64,000 nucleotides of DNA from UBA11891 sp003533785. Its GTDB lineage: Bacteria; Bacteroidota; Bacteroidia; Flavobacteriales; Flavobacteriaceae. The stretch lies in NCBI GenBank assembly GCA_949511625.1, contig CATFEX010000023.1:1-64000 (forward strand). The letters are read 5' to 3'. Shown one piece after another: positions 8,222-16,899 of the stretch (the stretch's first letter is position 1; each line of letters starts with the position of its first letter). Under the pieces are notes generated by a model, which saw only the letters and a program-made list of their open reading frames with translations, had not been told where the DNA came from and did not search any database. Made by a program: the position numbers and the translations under genes.

Positions 8222-9913
8222 ATGAAGCAAGAGTTTGATGCCATTGTTGTTGGGACAGGTATGTCTGGTGGCTGGGCGGCCAAAGAATTATGCGAAAAAG
8301 GTCTTAAAACTTTAGTATTGGAGCGGGGTAGAATGGTGAAACACATCGAAGATTATCCTACGATGCACAAAGATCCCTGGGATTTTCCGGCTGGGGATAT
8401 CATTACCCAAGAGACATTAAAAAAACAACCCAAACAGAGTCGTTCGGGTTATACAACCAAAGAATCCTCGAAACATTTTTTTGTTGACGATACTAAACAC
8501 CCCTATAATGAAGTCAAACCTTTTGATTGGTTGCGAGGGTATCACGTTGGAGGACGTTCCCTTTTGTGGGGGCGCCAAAGCTATCGATTGAGCGATTTTG
8601 ACTTTGAAGCCAATGCCAAAGAAGGGATAGCCGTTGACTGGCCCATCCGTTATAAGGACATCGCTCCTTGGTATGACTACGTGGAGCAGTATATCGGCGT
8701 ATGTGGCGACAATATAGGTTTGCCACAGTTGCCAGACGGTAAATTTTTAAAGCCTTTTGATCTACATGCTCCTGAAATCCAATTACAAGAAAGCATAGCC
8801 ACAAACTATACCGATAGGGTTTTGACCAATGCGAGAGTAGCACATATTACCGAAGGTACTAAGCCAGGCTTGGGGCGTAATACCTGTCAAGCGAGAAATC
8901 GCTGTCGAAGAGGGTGCCCTTTTGGAGCGTATTTTAGTAGTAATTCTTCCACGCTACCCGCTGCTGAAGCTACGGGAAATATGACCCTTAGACCTCATTC
9001 TATTGTTCATGAAGTTTTGTATGATGCCGATACCAAAAGAGCTACCGGGATTCGTATTATTGATGCTGAAACCAATGAAACGCATGAATATTATGCCAAG
9101 ATAATTTTCTTGTGCGCCTCTGCCGTCGCTTCAACATCGATTTTGATGCAATCAAAATCGGATCGTTTCCCGAATGGTATGGGGAATGATTCTGGTGAAT
9201 TGGGGCACAACATTATGGATCATCACTTTCGTGTTGGAGCTCGAGCTAAAGTTGAAGGATTTGAAGACAAATACTATTTTGGTAGAAGACCAACTGGATT
9301 CTACATCCCTCGATTTAGAAACATTGGAGGGAAAACCGCTCAAAAAGAATTTTTAAGAGGGTATGGATACCAAGGGGGTAGTTCTAGGGGATCTTGGACG
9401 CAAGTTGCTGAGCAAGCCGCTTTTGGAGAAACATTTAAAAAAGAACTAATCAAGCCTGGGCAATGGACTATCGACGTGAATGCCTTTGGAGAAACTCTTC
9501 CTTATCACGAGAACAAAATGTATCTCGATTACAATAAACGCGATGAATGGGGTTTGCCAACTGTAACTTTTGATGCTGAAATCAAAGAAAATGAAATGGC
9601 AATGCGGAAAGACATGGAACAGCAGGCCTTCGAAATGTTTGATAAGGCCGGTTTCAAAGAGGTGAGTACCTATGACGATGGATACAGCTTAGGATTGGGG
9701 ATTCACGAAATGGGAACGGCTCGAATGGGTCGCAATTCCAAAACGTCTGTTTTAAATGGGAACAATCAAATTCACGACGTCCCCAATGTATATGTAACAG
9801 ATGGAGCAGCAATGACTTCTGCAGGCAATCAGAACCCTTCGTTGACCTATATGGCTTTAACCGCTAGAGCAGCTAATCATGCAGTGAATGAACTGAAAAA
9901 AATGAATCTTTAA
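8222..9913 (+). CDS. GMC-family FAD sugar dehydrogenase, catalytic subunit
   Basis: A 563-residue glucose-methanol-choline oxidoreductase. The FAD-binding Rossmann motif VVGTGMSGGW is at residues 9-18. The flavin loop GGRSLLWGRQS is at 110-120. The C-terminal active site holds GIHEMGTARMG and a late Asn in SAGNQNPSL. Cys222, Cys228 and Cys232 (C-x5-C-x3-C) could hold an iron-sulfur cluster like that described for FAD glucose dehydrogenase alpha subunits. It has no signal peptide, as expected for a subunit exported with a Tat-signal partner. The next gene, 8 bases on, is that partner. Likely role: oxidising a sugar or glycoside at C3 in the periplasm and passing electrons to a cytochrome c. 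Confidence 0.9.
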   Translation: MKQEFDAIVVGTGMSGGWAAKELCEKGLKTLVLERGRMVKHIEDYPTMHKDPWDFPAGDIITQETLKKQPKQSRSGYTTKESSKHFFVDDTKHPYNEVKPFDWLRGYHVGGRSLLWGRQSYRLSDFDFEANAKEGIAVDWPIRYKDIAPWYDYVEQYIGVCGDNIGLPQLPDGKFLKPFDLHAPEIQLQESIATNYTDRVLTNARVAHITEGTKPGLGRNTCQARNRCRRGCPFGAYFSSNSSTLPAAEATGNMTLRPHSIVHEVLYDADTKRATGIRIIDAETNETHEYYAKIIFLCASAVASTSILMQSKSDRFPNGMGNDSGELGHNIMDHHFRVGARAKVEGFEDKYYFGRRPTGFYIPRFRNIGGKTAQKEFLRGYGYQGGSSRGSWTQVAEQAAFGETFKKELIKPGQWTIDVNAFGETLPYHENKMYLDYNKRDEWGLPTVTFDAEIKENEMAMRKDMEQQAFEMFDKAGFKEVSTYDDGYSLGLGIHEMGTARMGRNSKTSVLNGNNQIHDVPNVYVTDGAAMTSAGNQNPSLTYMALTARAANHAVNELKKMNL

Positions 9914-9921
9914 TCACAGAA

Positions 9922-10581
9922 ATGATGGATAGAAGACAAGCATTAAAGAATATAGGTCTTTCTTTTGGAGCAGTAACCATGAGTTCGACTCTGATTGGAG
10001 CTCTTCAAAGCTGCCAATCTAAAACGGGGTGGATTCCTCAATTTTTGTCCCCACAAGAAGCCGATACGCTTGCCCAAATCATGGATGTTATATTGCCTTC
10101 TAGCGAGGCGTTACCTGGAGCCTCTGATTTGAATTTAATACAATTTGCAGATACGTACTTATCATTAACCAAATCTCCTGAAGAAAAAGCGTCCATTCAA
10201 CAAGGCATAAAATCATTCATGGAAGTGACACTTGCCGATAATCAGAAAAATAATTGGAAATCCATTACAGAGAATGAACTGCAGGCACAACTATCCAAGT
10301 ATTTAAAAGCCAGTGACACGAAACGAGAACAGTGGTGGGAAGCCATCCATCAGGCAGAAAAAGAAGCCCAAGCGTCTGGAGTATTTCCTTCATTAGCTGC
10401 AGAGCCACTTGCGTATGTATTGGTTTCGGAGGTTAGAGAACTCACTGTCAATGCCTATAAAAACTCTGAGTATATAGGAGAAAATGTTCTTGTATATGTT
10501 CCGGTTCCCGGCAAGCACGTAGGAATCGTAGATCTACAAGAGACTACACAAGGGATTTCATGGTCTAATTTGAGTGATTAG
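9922..10581 (+). CDS. Gluconate 2-dehydrogenase subunit 3-like small subunit with Tat/lipoprotein signal
   Basis: A 219-residue protein beginning with MMDRRQALKNIG: twin arginines at 4-5, then a weakly hydrophobic stretch and LQSC with Cys31, so it looks like a Tat-exported lipoprotein. The mature part (PQEADTLAQIMDVILPSSE and following) is the gluconate 2-dehydrogenase subunit 3 fold. In multi-subunit GMC dehydrogenases this subunit chaperones and co-exports the signal-less catalytic subunit, encoded just upstream. Start could be 9922 or 9925. Together with the cytochrome at 10593-11075 it completes a glucoside 3-dehydrogenase-like complex. Confidence 0.88.
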   Translation: MMDRRQALKNIGLSFGAVTMSSTLIGALQSCQSKTGWIPQFLSPQEADTLAQIMDVILPSSEALPGASDLNLIQFADTYLSLTKSPEEKASIQQGIKSFMEVTLADNQKNNWKSITENELQAQLSKYLKASDTKREQWWEAIHQAEKEAQASGVFPSLAAEPLAYVLVSEVRELTVNAYKNSEYIGENVLVYVPVPGKHVGIVDLQETTQGISWSNLSD

Positions 10582-10592
10582 GTATACCTATT

Positions 10593-11075
10593 TTAAAGAG
10601 TTCTGAGGTACTCTGCGATTGCTCTAGCTTCCTCTTGAGATAGGTTTTGATTGAGCATAATCACATTATTATATTCCTTCAATAAAGCCATGGCTATCGG
10701 GTCTTTTTCCAGCATTTCTGTGGGGTTGAGAAGTATGTTTAGGACCCAAGCAGGATGTCTCCTTTCATAGATTCCTTGCATAGCAGGTCCAATCAGTCGT
10801 TTGTTAGGATAGTGACAAGCCGTACACTTTTGTTTGAAAGCATTTTCTCCTTGAGCGGCCATGCTTGCGTCTATTGAACTGGGAAATTCAAAATCTGAAA
10901 TGGGTCCAATTCCTTTATTTTCTAAATCAATAGGGGTCTTCCCAGACTCAACGGATGCTGCTTTTTCCATTTTCTGAACGCGGTTGTATTGAAAAGTCTT
11001 TTTTTCTTTTGTACTTCCTCCTCCGCAATTAATTAAAAGCAGGGTAAAAAAAAGGAATGAAAATTTTATTTGCAT
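10593..11075 (-). CDS. Monohaem cytochrome c lipoprotein, probable electron acceptor of the GMC complex
   Basis: A 160-residue protein with a lipoprotein signal (LLLINC, Cys17) and one haem-binding site, CTACH, at 84-88. The downstream phrase RLIGPAMQGIYERR (Met99 region) and the terminal EEARAIAEYLRTL helix match small class I cytochromes c. It converges on the GMC/subunit 3 operon with an 11-base gap rather than sharing its transcript. Glucoside 3-dehydrogenases described elsewhere consist of a GMC subunit, a subunit 3-like protein and a cytochrome c, so partnership is likely but inferred. Confidence 0.87.
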   Translation of the reverse strand: MQIKFSFLFFTLLLINCGGGSTKEKKTFQYNRVQKMEKAASVESGKTPIDLENKGIGPISDFEFPSSIDASMAAQGENAFKQKCTACHYPNKRLIGPAMQGIYERRHPAWVLNILLNPTEMLEKDPIAMALLKEYNNVIMLNQNLSQEEARAIAEYLRTL

Positions 11076-11091
11076 TGCTTCTGATTTTATG

Positions 11092-11099
11092 TAAATATA
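11092..11099 (-). promoter_or_regulatory. -7-like box before the cytochrome c gene
   Basis: The minus strand reads TATATTTA, one mismatch from TAnnTTTG, 16 bases before the ATG. Weak evidence alone, but it sits in an otherwise empty AT-rich gap. Confidence 0.3.
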
Positions 11100-11155
11100 C
11101 TAATACGGAGGAAAAATAAACAGGTTTTATAAAGAGTACTCCAAGAGTTATTTAT

Positions 11156-12052
11156 TCAATGCAGGCGGTTTCTTTTTTTGGTAACCAAATAGACACCTAT
11201 AAGGATTAAGAAGGTAGCTGTGATTTTGAGAACATCCAATTGATCGTTTTCAGACAGCACTGCATATAGAATAGCGATTAGAGGCTGAAAATAAATGAAG
11301 GCGCCCACGGTCGTTGGGGAAAGGGTTTTTAATGAATATACATTAAACAGATAGGTTAAAAAAGAGGTGCCCACAACGACAAAAGCCATTCTCCAAATGA
11401 CATCCATCGGTAGAGCGTTCCATTCAACAGCCATAAACTCAGTAAATGTAACGGGAGAAGATAATAAGAGCCCAATTAAAAATGACCATTTCATTAGGGT
11501 AATGGTATGGTATTTTTGTGTGAGTGGTTTCACTAAAATTAAATACGCCGCGTAGCTGGAACTATTAATTAGGAACAAGGCGTTACCTAGGGGTATATTG
11601 GGAGCGTTTTGCTGACTTTCAACTCCGAAAAGTGTTAAGCCCAATGCCCCAGTAAACCCCAAAAATATCCCAATTGTCTTTCGCCAGCCTATCGGTTCTT
11701 TCAAAAAAAGATAAGACAGAACTAAGACCATTATAGGGGTGATTGTGATGATGACGCCACTATTTATAGGGGTGGATAACTCTAAGCCTTTAAAAAACAT
11801 AAGCATATTGATACACATCCCCAGAAGGGCTGCAAAAAACAGTCGTCCATAATCTTCATACTGGATCCTTTCTTTAGGAAAATAAGGGCTAATCGCCCAA
11901 AATAATAATCCAGCGCCGAGCAATCGTAACATAATAAACCCGTAGGCTCCAATATATTCGGGCATGATTACTTTAGCAATCGTATGGTTGAGCCCATAAA
12001 TTAGGGTAGCCCCAAAAGCAGCAAGTAAGGCAAGTATTTTTTGTCTACCCAT
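11156..12052 (-). CDS. EamA/DMT-superfamily transporter
   Basis: A 298-residue inner-membrane protein with about ten hydrophobic helices arranged as two EamA repeats. The first repeat contains ATLIYGLNHTIAKVI and the loop FLKEPIGWRKTIGIFLGF; the second ends in an ENDQLDVLKITATFLILIG segment. DMT carriers export or exchange metabolites; the substrate cannot be read. The start overlaps the preceding ArsC-like gene by 8 bases, so both form a two-gene minus-strand operon. Confidence 0.85.
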   Translation of the reverse strand: MGRQKILALLAAFGATLIYGLNHTIAKVIMPEYIGAYGFIMLRLLGAGLLFWAISPYFPKERIQYEDYGRLFFAALLGMCINMLMFFKGLELSTPINSGVIITITPIMVLVLSYLFLKEPIGWRKTIGIFLGFTGALGLTLFGVESQQNAPNIPLGNALFLINSSSYAAYLILVKPLTQKYHTITLMKWSFLIGLLLSSPVTFTEFMAVEWNALPMDVIWRMAFVVVGTSFLTYLFNVYSLKTLSPTTVGAFIYFQPLIAILYAVLSENDQLDVLKITATFLILIGVYLVTKKRNRLH

Positions 12053-12398
12053 GGATTAATTCGTAGGCGGCGTCGATCGTATTTTTACTATTTCCGACGA
12101 AAATATACTCCTCCCAAATTAATACAGGTCTTTTTAAGAAAGTATAATGTTCTAGGAGGAGGTCTTTGATTTCGTTTTCACTTAAAGTCAGATTCTTTAG
12201 TCCTCTTTGTTGGTACAATCGAGATCGTTTACTGAATAAAGCTTCGTATGTGCCACTCAGTACTTGCATTGCATCCAGTTCTTCTGCTGTAAGAGCAAGA
12301 CTTTTAATCTCTCTTCGTTCCACTTCAATAGGGAGCTGAAGTGATGTAAGTATCCTTTGGCAGGTATCGCAGCTATTCAGATAATAAAAGACTTTCAT
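12045..12398 (-). CDS. ArsC/Spx-family thioredoxin-fold protein
   Basis: A 117-residue thioredoxin-fold protein of the arsenate reductase/Spx family. Its redox motif is NSCDTC, with Cys10 and Cys13 in a CxxC arrangement as in Spx and YffB-like proteins. Near the C-terminus KRPVLIWEE contains the family Arg-Pro. Whether it reduces arsenate, acts as a regulator or does something else cannot be decided; no ars genes are near. It leads the operon with the EamA transporter. Confidence 0.82.
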   Translation of the reverse strand: MKVFYYLNSCDTCQRILTSLQLPIEVERREIKSLALTAEELDAMQVLSGTYEALFSKRSRLYQQRGLKNLTLSENEIKDLLLEHYTFLKRPVLIWEEYIFVGNSKNTIDAAYELIHG

Positions 12399-12467
12399 AT
12401 CATTTTTTATTCATCTAAGTTCGTTTTTTTTCATGCTATAGTCACTATCTCAGTGTTAAAAAAGAAA

Positions 12468-12475
12468 TACATTTG
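12468..12475 (+). promoter_or_regulatory. -7 box of the cystathionine gamma-synthase/lyase gene
   Basis: TACATTTG matches TAnnTTTG exactly and ends 15 bases before the ATG at 12491. It excludes an upstream TTG at 12473, inside the box, as the start. Predicted leader is about 10 bases. Confidence 0.5.
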
Positions 12476-12490
12476 TTTGAAAATACCCAG

Positions 12491-13642
12491 ATGAAAAAAC
12501 CGATTCAATTCAATACCAAAACCATACATGGAGGTCAAGAACCAGACGCATCCTATGGTGCCGTAATGCCCCCAATTTATCAGACATCTACCTACGCACA
12601 GGCCGCTCCTGGTGATCATAAGGGCTACGAATACAGCCGAACGCATAATCCAACAAGAACCGCTTTAGAAAAAAACTTGGCCAGTATAGAAAATGGTCGC
12701 TATGGTTTGGCGTTTGCTTCAGGATTGGCCGCAATAGATGCTGTGATGAAGTTGCTTCAACCCGGAGATGAAGTCGTGTCAAGCAATGATTTATACGGTG
12801 GCAGTTACCGCCTTTTTGTAAAGATATTTGAAACGATGGGAATTCGTTTTCACTTTGTCGATCTTACGCAACCCGAAGCAGTATTTCAAAAAATCAATGA
12901 GAAGACCAAACTGATTTGGATTGAGACGCCAACCAATCCAATGATGCGAGTGGTAGATATCGCTAGTTATGTCCGTCTGGCAAAAGACCTTGATATTATG
13001 ATTGCGGTAGACAATACTTTTGCTTCGCCCTATTTGCAACAACCCTTGGATTTAGGAGTAGATATAGTGATGCATTCTGCAACGAAGTATTTAGCAGGTC
13101 ATAGTGATTTAATATTGGGTACTTTGGTGGTGAATGACGATACTCTCCATGAAAAACTGGCTTTTATCCAAAATGCAAGTGGAGCAGTTCCAGGTCCTAT
13201 GGATTGCTTTCTCACTTTGAGGGGAATAAAAACTTTGGCAGTTCGCATGCAGCGACACTGTGAGAATGCGACAAAAATTGCGAAATTTTTGGCGGAACAC
13301 TCCACTATTGAAAAGGTTTACTGGCCGGGATTTGATTCCCATCCTCAACACGACATTGCCAAGGCCCAAATGAGGGATTATGGAGCCATGTTGTCTTTTG
13401 TCTCCAAAGGGGCAGACTTTGAAAAGACAACTCGTATTTTAAAAAAATTCACCCTCTTTACTTTGGCGGAGTCTCTAGGTGGTGTAGAAAGCTTGGTGGG
13501 GCACCCAGCAAGCATGACTCATGCAAGTATTCCAAAAGCAATGCGCGAGGAGCAAGGCGTGGTTGATGGGTTGATTCGTTTGAGTGTGGGGATTGAAGCC
13601 GTATCGGATTTGATCCAAGACTTGGAACAAGCCATAGGGTAG
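12491..13642 (+). CDS. Cystathionine gamma-synthase/gamma-lyase family PLP enzyme
   Basis: A 383-residue Cys/Met-metabolism PLP enzyme. Recognisable features are FNTKTIHGGQEPD at 7-19, YEYSRTHNPTR (47-56), AVDNTFASPY (172-181) and the PLP lysine Lys199 in SATKYLAGHSDL. The C-terminal SLGGVESLVGHPA is typical of gamma-family members. The N-terminus closely resembles Bacteroidota proteins called cystathionine gamma-synthase or gamma-lyase, which motifs cannot separate. Role: moving sulfur between cysteine, cystathionine and homocysteine in the cytosol. Monocistronic, with its own promoter; lpxH follows after 24 bases with a further -7-like box. Confidence 0.9.
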   Translation: MKKPIQFNTKTIHGGQEPDASYGAVMPPIYQTSTYAQAAPGDHKGYEYSRTHNPTRTALEKNLASIENGRYGLAFASGLAAIDAVMKLLQPGDEVVSSNDLYGGSYRLFVKIFETMGIRFHFVDLTQPEAVFQKINEKTKLIWIETPTNPMMRVVDIASYVRLAKDLDIMIAVDNTFASPYLQQPLDLGVDIVMHSATKYLAGHSDLILGTLVVNDDTLHEKLAFIQNASGAVPGPMDCFLTLRGIKTLAVRMQRHCENATKIAKFLAEHSTIEKVYWPGFDSHPQHDIAKAQMRDYGAMLSFVSKGADFEKTTRILKKFTLFTLAESLGGVESLVGHPASMTHASIPKAMREEQGVVDGLIRLSVGIEAVSDLIQDLEQAIG

Positions 13643-13650
13643 AGATTTCC

Positions 13651-13658
13651 TATCTTTA
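13651..13658 (+). promoter_or_regulatory. -7-like box just before lpxH
   Basis: TATCTTTA, one mismatch from TAnnTTTG, lies between the previous stop codon and the lpxH ATG, with only 8 bases to the ATG. One of a recurring class of very close promoters in this window. Confidence 0.35.
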
Positions 13659-13666
13659 TACCCATA

Positions 13667-14440
13667 ATGCAACGCCAACTTCCACCAAATAAACGTATTT
13701 ACTTTGCTTCCGATCAGCATCTGGGAGCACCCAACTACAAGGAAAGTCGAAAAAGAGAAACGTTTTTTATTCAATGGCTAGACCAAGTTGAAAAAGACGG
13801 AGCCATCCTATTTTTAATGGGCGACCTTTTTGATTTTTGGTTTGAATATAAAAAGGTAGTTCCCAAAGGCTTTGTCCGAACCTTGGGGCGTCTCGCTCAA
13901 ATGGCCGATGCTGGCCTAGAAATAATTTATTTTGTTGGAAATCACGACTTGTGGATGCGGGACTATTTTTCCAAAGAATTAGGGATTCCCGTATTTCATC
14001 AACCCCAAGAATATCTGTTCAATGGAAAGCGTTTTCTTATTGGTCACGGAGACGGATTAGGTCCAGGAGATAAAGGATATAAGAGAATGAAAAAAGTATT
14101 TGTACACCCCCTTTCTAAACTCTTTTTTCGTTGGTTACATCCTGATTTGGGCATTCGATTGGGCCAGCATTTATCTTTGCGAAACCGATTGCTATCTGGA
14201 GAAGACAACATCCAATTTCAAGGGGCTGAAAAAGAATGGCTTGTGCAATATTGTAAGCGAAAATTAAAGCAAAAGAAATATGACTTTTTCCTTTTTGGTC
14301 ACCGTCACCTACCTCTAGAAATCCCGATTAGTAATAAGGCGCTCTACATCAATACAGGTGACTGGATTCACCATTTTAGCTATGCTGTCTATGATGGAGA
14401 ACAACTCAAATTAGAAAAATGGAGCCCGACAGATGATTGA
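13667..14440 (+). CDS. lpxH: UDP-2,3-diacylglucosamine diphosphatase
   Basis: A 257-residue calcineurin-like phosphoesterase that hydrolyses UDP-2,3-diacylglucosamine to lipid X in lipid A synthesis, at the inner face of the inner membrane. Metal-binding motifs are in order: FASDQHLG (Asp16, His18), MGDLFDFW, VGNHDLW, LIGHGDGLGPGD and FGHRHLP. The GDxFDxW and GHGDG phrases are specific to the LpxH branch. The end overlaps hflX by 8 bases, so the two are co-translated. Confidence 0.93.
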   Translation: MQRQLPPNKRIYFASDQHLGAPNYKESRKRETFFIQWLDQVEKDGAILFLMGDLFDFWFEYKKVVPKGFVRTLGRLAQMADAGLEIIYFVGNHDLWMRDYFSKELGIPVFHQPQEYLFNGKRFLIGHGDGLGPGDKGYKRMKKVFVHPLSKLFFRWLHPDLGIRLGQHLSLRNRLLSGEDNIQFQGAEKEWLVQYCKRKLKQKKYDFFLFGHRHLPLEIPISNKALYINTGDWIHHFSYAVYDGEQLKLEKWSPTDD

Positions 14441-15638
14441 AAAAAAAGCACTGACCTACGAAAAAACCATTTTGGTAGGAATCATTACTTCCAATCAGAA
14501 CGCGACACAGTCTAAAGAATATTTGGACGAACTAGAGTTTTTAGCATTTACTGCGGGTGGACAGGTACTAAAACGATTCACACAAAACATCCAACTCCCA
14601 AACCCGAAGACGTTTATTGGTAGCGGAAAGATGCAAACCGTTGCCGACTTTGTTTCAGAGAATGAAGTAACAACTGTTATTTTTGACGATGAATTGACCC
14701 CAGCACAACAAGGAAATATTGAACAAATTTTACGCTGTAAGATTTTGGATCGTACGGGATTGATCCTCGATATATTTGCGCAACGAGCCCAGACAAGCTA
14801 TGCCCGAACGCAAGTAGAATTGGCTCAATATCAATATTTGTTACCGCGTTTGAAAGGCCTATGGACACATCTTGAACGCCAGCGGGGAGGGATTGGTATG
14901 CGAGGTCCTGGTGAAACAGAAATAGAGACCGACCGAAGAATTGTTCGGGATAAAATTGCTTTGCTGAAAAAAAAATTAACCACAATTGATAAGCAGATGA
15001 GTACCCAACGGGGCAACCGAGGGAACCTGATTCGCGCCGCTTTAGTAGGGTACACCAATGTGGGTAAATCTACGTTGATGAATGTGGTCGCTAAGAGTGA
15101 AGTATTTGCAGAGAACAAGTTATTTGCGACCCTAGACACCACCGTTCGAAAAGTGGTTATTGGGAATTTACCTTTTTTACTTAGTGATACGGTAGGTTTT
15201 ATCCGAAAACTCCCCACCCAATTAGTAGAGTCGTTTAAAAGCACCTTGGACGAGGTGCAAGAAGCCGATCTTTTAATTCACGTGGTGGATATCTCACATC
15301 CTAATTTTGAGGAACATATCGAATCTGTAAATGACATTCTCGGAGAGATTCAATCGCTGAATAAACCAACGTTGATGGTTTTCAATAAAATTGACGCCTA
15401 CCAAGCCGTTCCATTTGATGAAGAAGATTTGTTAGCGGTACGAAATTCTAAGCATTTTTCAATAGAGGAATGGGAAAAGTCTTGGATCAGCACAACCAAT
15501 GGAAACGCGTTATTTATTTCTGCCCTCACTAAAACCAATTTGCAAGCCTTCCGAGACCGAGTTTACAGAGAAGTTAGAACCCTTCATATCCAACGGTTTC
15601 CCTACAACCATTTTCTCTATCCAGAAATATCAGAATAA
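14433..15638 (+). CDS. hflX: GTPase HflX
   Basis: A 401-residue ribosome-associated GTPase that splits or rescues stalled ribosomes under stress. The N-terminal HflX domain contains NPKTFIGSGKM. The linker has RGGIGMRGPGETEIETDRR, a family hallmark. The GTPase domain carries G1 GYTNVGKST, G3 DTVGFIRKLP and G4 NKID. Length matches the family. It overlaps lpxH at the start. Confidence 0.96.
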   Translation: MIEKKALTYEKTILVGIITSNQNATQSKEYLDELEFLAFTAGGQVLKRFTQNIQLPNPKTFIGSGKMQTVADFVSENEVTTVIFDDELTPAQQGNIEQILRCKILDRTGLILDIFAQRAQTSYARTQVELAQYQYLLPRLKGLWTHLERQRGGIGMRGPGETEIETDRRIVRDKIALLKKKLTTIDKQMSTQRGNRGNLIRAALVGYTNVGKSTLMNVVAKSEVFAENKLFATLDTTVRKVVIGNLPFLLSDTVGFIRKLPTQLVESFKSTLDEVQEADLLIHVVDISHPNFEEHIESVNDILGEIQSLNKPTLMVFNKIDAYQAVPFDEEDLLAVRNSKHFSIEEWEKSWISTTNGNALFISALTKTNLQAFRDRVYREVRTLHIQRFPYNHFLYPEISE

Positions 15639-15688
15639 TTTATTAGCTTAACGGTTGTTAAACTAATTGTATTTTTAATAAGTTGGGT

Positions 15689-15763
15689 TTGAAAACTACT
15701 AAAAAGCTCCTTTTTATTTTTTGTGTTGGAGGATTAATTGTCTTTTATATCAAGGGCTTTTAA
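15689..15763 (+). CDS. Possible 24-residue hydrophobic peptide
   Basis: Between hflX and the convergent AlbA_2 gene, a TTG-started frame encodes MKTTKKLLFIFCVGGLIVFY followed by IKGF and a TAA that overlaps the convergent gene's stop. A Lys-rich N-terminus followed by one membrane-length hydrophobic run looks like a real tiny membrane peptide. The TTG start, lack of a clear promoter and short length keep confidence low. Confidence 0.22.
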   Translation: MKTTKKLLFIFCVGGLIVFYIKGF

Positions 15764-16899
15764 TTGTATTTGATTTTTCTCAAGATTCGCTGCGTTTCTT
15801 TGTAAGTTTCATATACTGATTCACTGTGATTTTTGAGAAGTGGTCTTGCCCGCTGAAGATGTTCTTTGGCTTCGTGAATCAGATTGAGATAGCAAAGCAT
15901 ATAACCAGACGCTAATTGGTAGAGATCTTCTTCTTCTTCAAGAGTAAGTGATATTTTTTTTTCGAGCTTGTCCAGAAGTACTTTATTAACATTGAATCGA
16001 TCTAACAATGATTTTTGATCCAGTTGAGGGGGTTCAAAAAGAAGACGGCTGCGGAGTTGATAGGTGCCATTTTCGCGAAATTCGATGGTTACTTCTTCCA
16101 ACGGAAAAAAGCGAAGACGATCTTGAATTCCCAATTGAACATATTCAGTGATCGTAAATGCATTTGCGTTCCAAGTAATTTCTACTTCATCCAGATTGGA
16201 ATAGAACAGCTTCACTTGTTCATTGATAAGTTCAATATCGACTCTGGAATAGTAGGTTTTATTTTTTCCTTTTTTTTCAATCCCAGCCCAACAGAGAATA
16301 AATGTTTCTTTAAAAACTAGATATTGCGCTTGAAAACGATCTCCTTCATGGCGATTTAAAAAATCTACTACTCCATCCAAAGTCAATTGGATATTGTTTT
16401 GAGCCTGATGCTCGATAGTTTCTACCAAACCAGAATTATTGTCTTCAATTGTAATTCCAAAATCTTTAGGTTGTGATATGCTGCCTTCTCGAATAAAGAC
16501 ACTACCCCCATAATATTTCCAAATATTTTTTCTTATAGCGGTGAGTTGATCATTGGGATATATGGTGACCAAACCCACCACTTTTCCGTCGGGAAGATGC
16601 GGAAAGGGAATATTTTCATAGATGACTCTTGGTGGATTGTCTAGGTAGGCATTGACTAGATTTTGAAGCTTACTATCATCAAAAAAATCAACCCCAATAA
16701 TTTTGTTTTGTTGGTCAGAGACCCCTACCACTATAAAGGAATTATTTTTCGGGTTGCTGTTACATAATGCACAGACGTGTTTTAGAAATTTCCCTTTCCC
16801 TTCTTTATGCCCCAGATCAATCTGGAGTTTTTTATCATAAAAACTATTTTCATCATTGTGGGCCAGAAGCGCCTTGATGAGTAATCGCTTATTAATCAT
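15760..16899 (-). CDS. AlbA_2 (Schlafen-type) domain putative DNA/RNA-binding protein
   Basis: A 379-residue protein. The N-terminal half resembles the AlbA_2 domain: NNSFIVVGVSDQQNKIIGVDFF, then VGLVTIYPNDQL and YGGSVFIREGS, the fold linked to nucleic acid or ATP binding in transcriptional regulators and Schlafen proteins. The C-terminal half is unassigned and ends in a helical, TPR-like charged region (LEEEEDLYQLASGYMLCYLN). The start overlaps the SDR stop by 4 bases (ATGA), so it is co-translated with that gene. No helix-turn-helix is obvious; function unknown. Confidence 0.65.
   Translation of the reverse strand: MINKRLLIKALLAHNDENSFYDKKLQIDLGHKEGKGKFLKHVCALCNSNPKNNSFIVVGVSDQQNKIIGVDFFDDSKLQNLVNAYLDNPPRVIYENIPFPHLPDGKVVGLVTIYPNDQLTAIRKNIWKYYGGSVFIREGSISQPKDFGITIEDNNSGLVETIEHQAQNNIQLTLDGVVDFLNRHEGDRFQAQYLVFKETFILCWAGIEKKGKNKTYYSRVDIELINEQVKLFYSNLDEVEITWNANAFTITEYVQLGIQDRLRFFPLEEVTIEFRENGTYQLRSRLLFEPPQLDQKSLLDRFNVNKVLLDKLEKKISLTLEEEEDLYQLASGYMLCYLNLIHEAKEHLQRARPLLKNHSESVYETYKETQRILRKIKYN

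Noticed and set aside
14831..15244. Long open frame antisense to hflX
   Set aside because: The opposite strand encodes a clear HflX GTPase with all motifs; the antisense frame has no recognisable protein features or start context.
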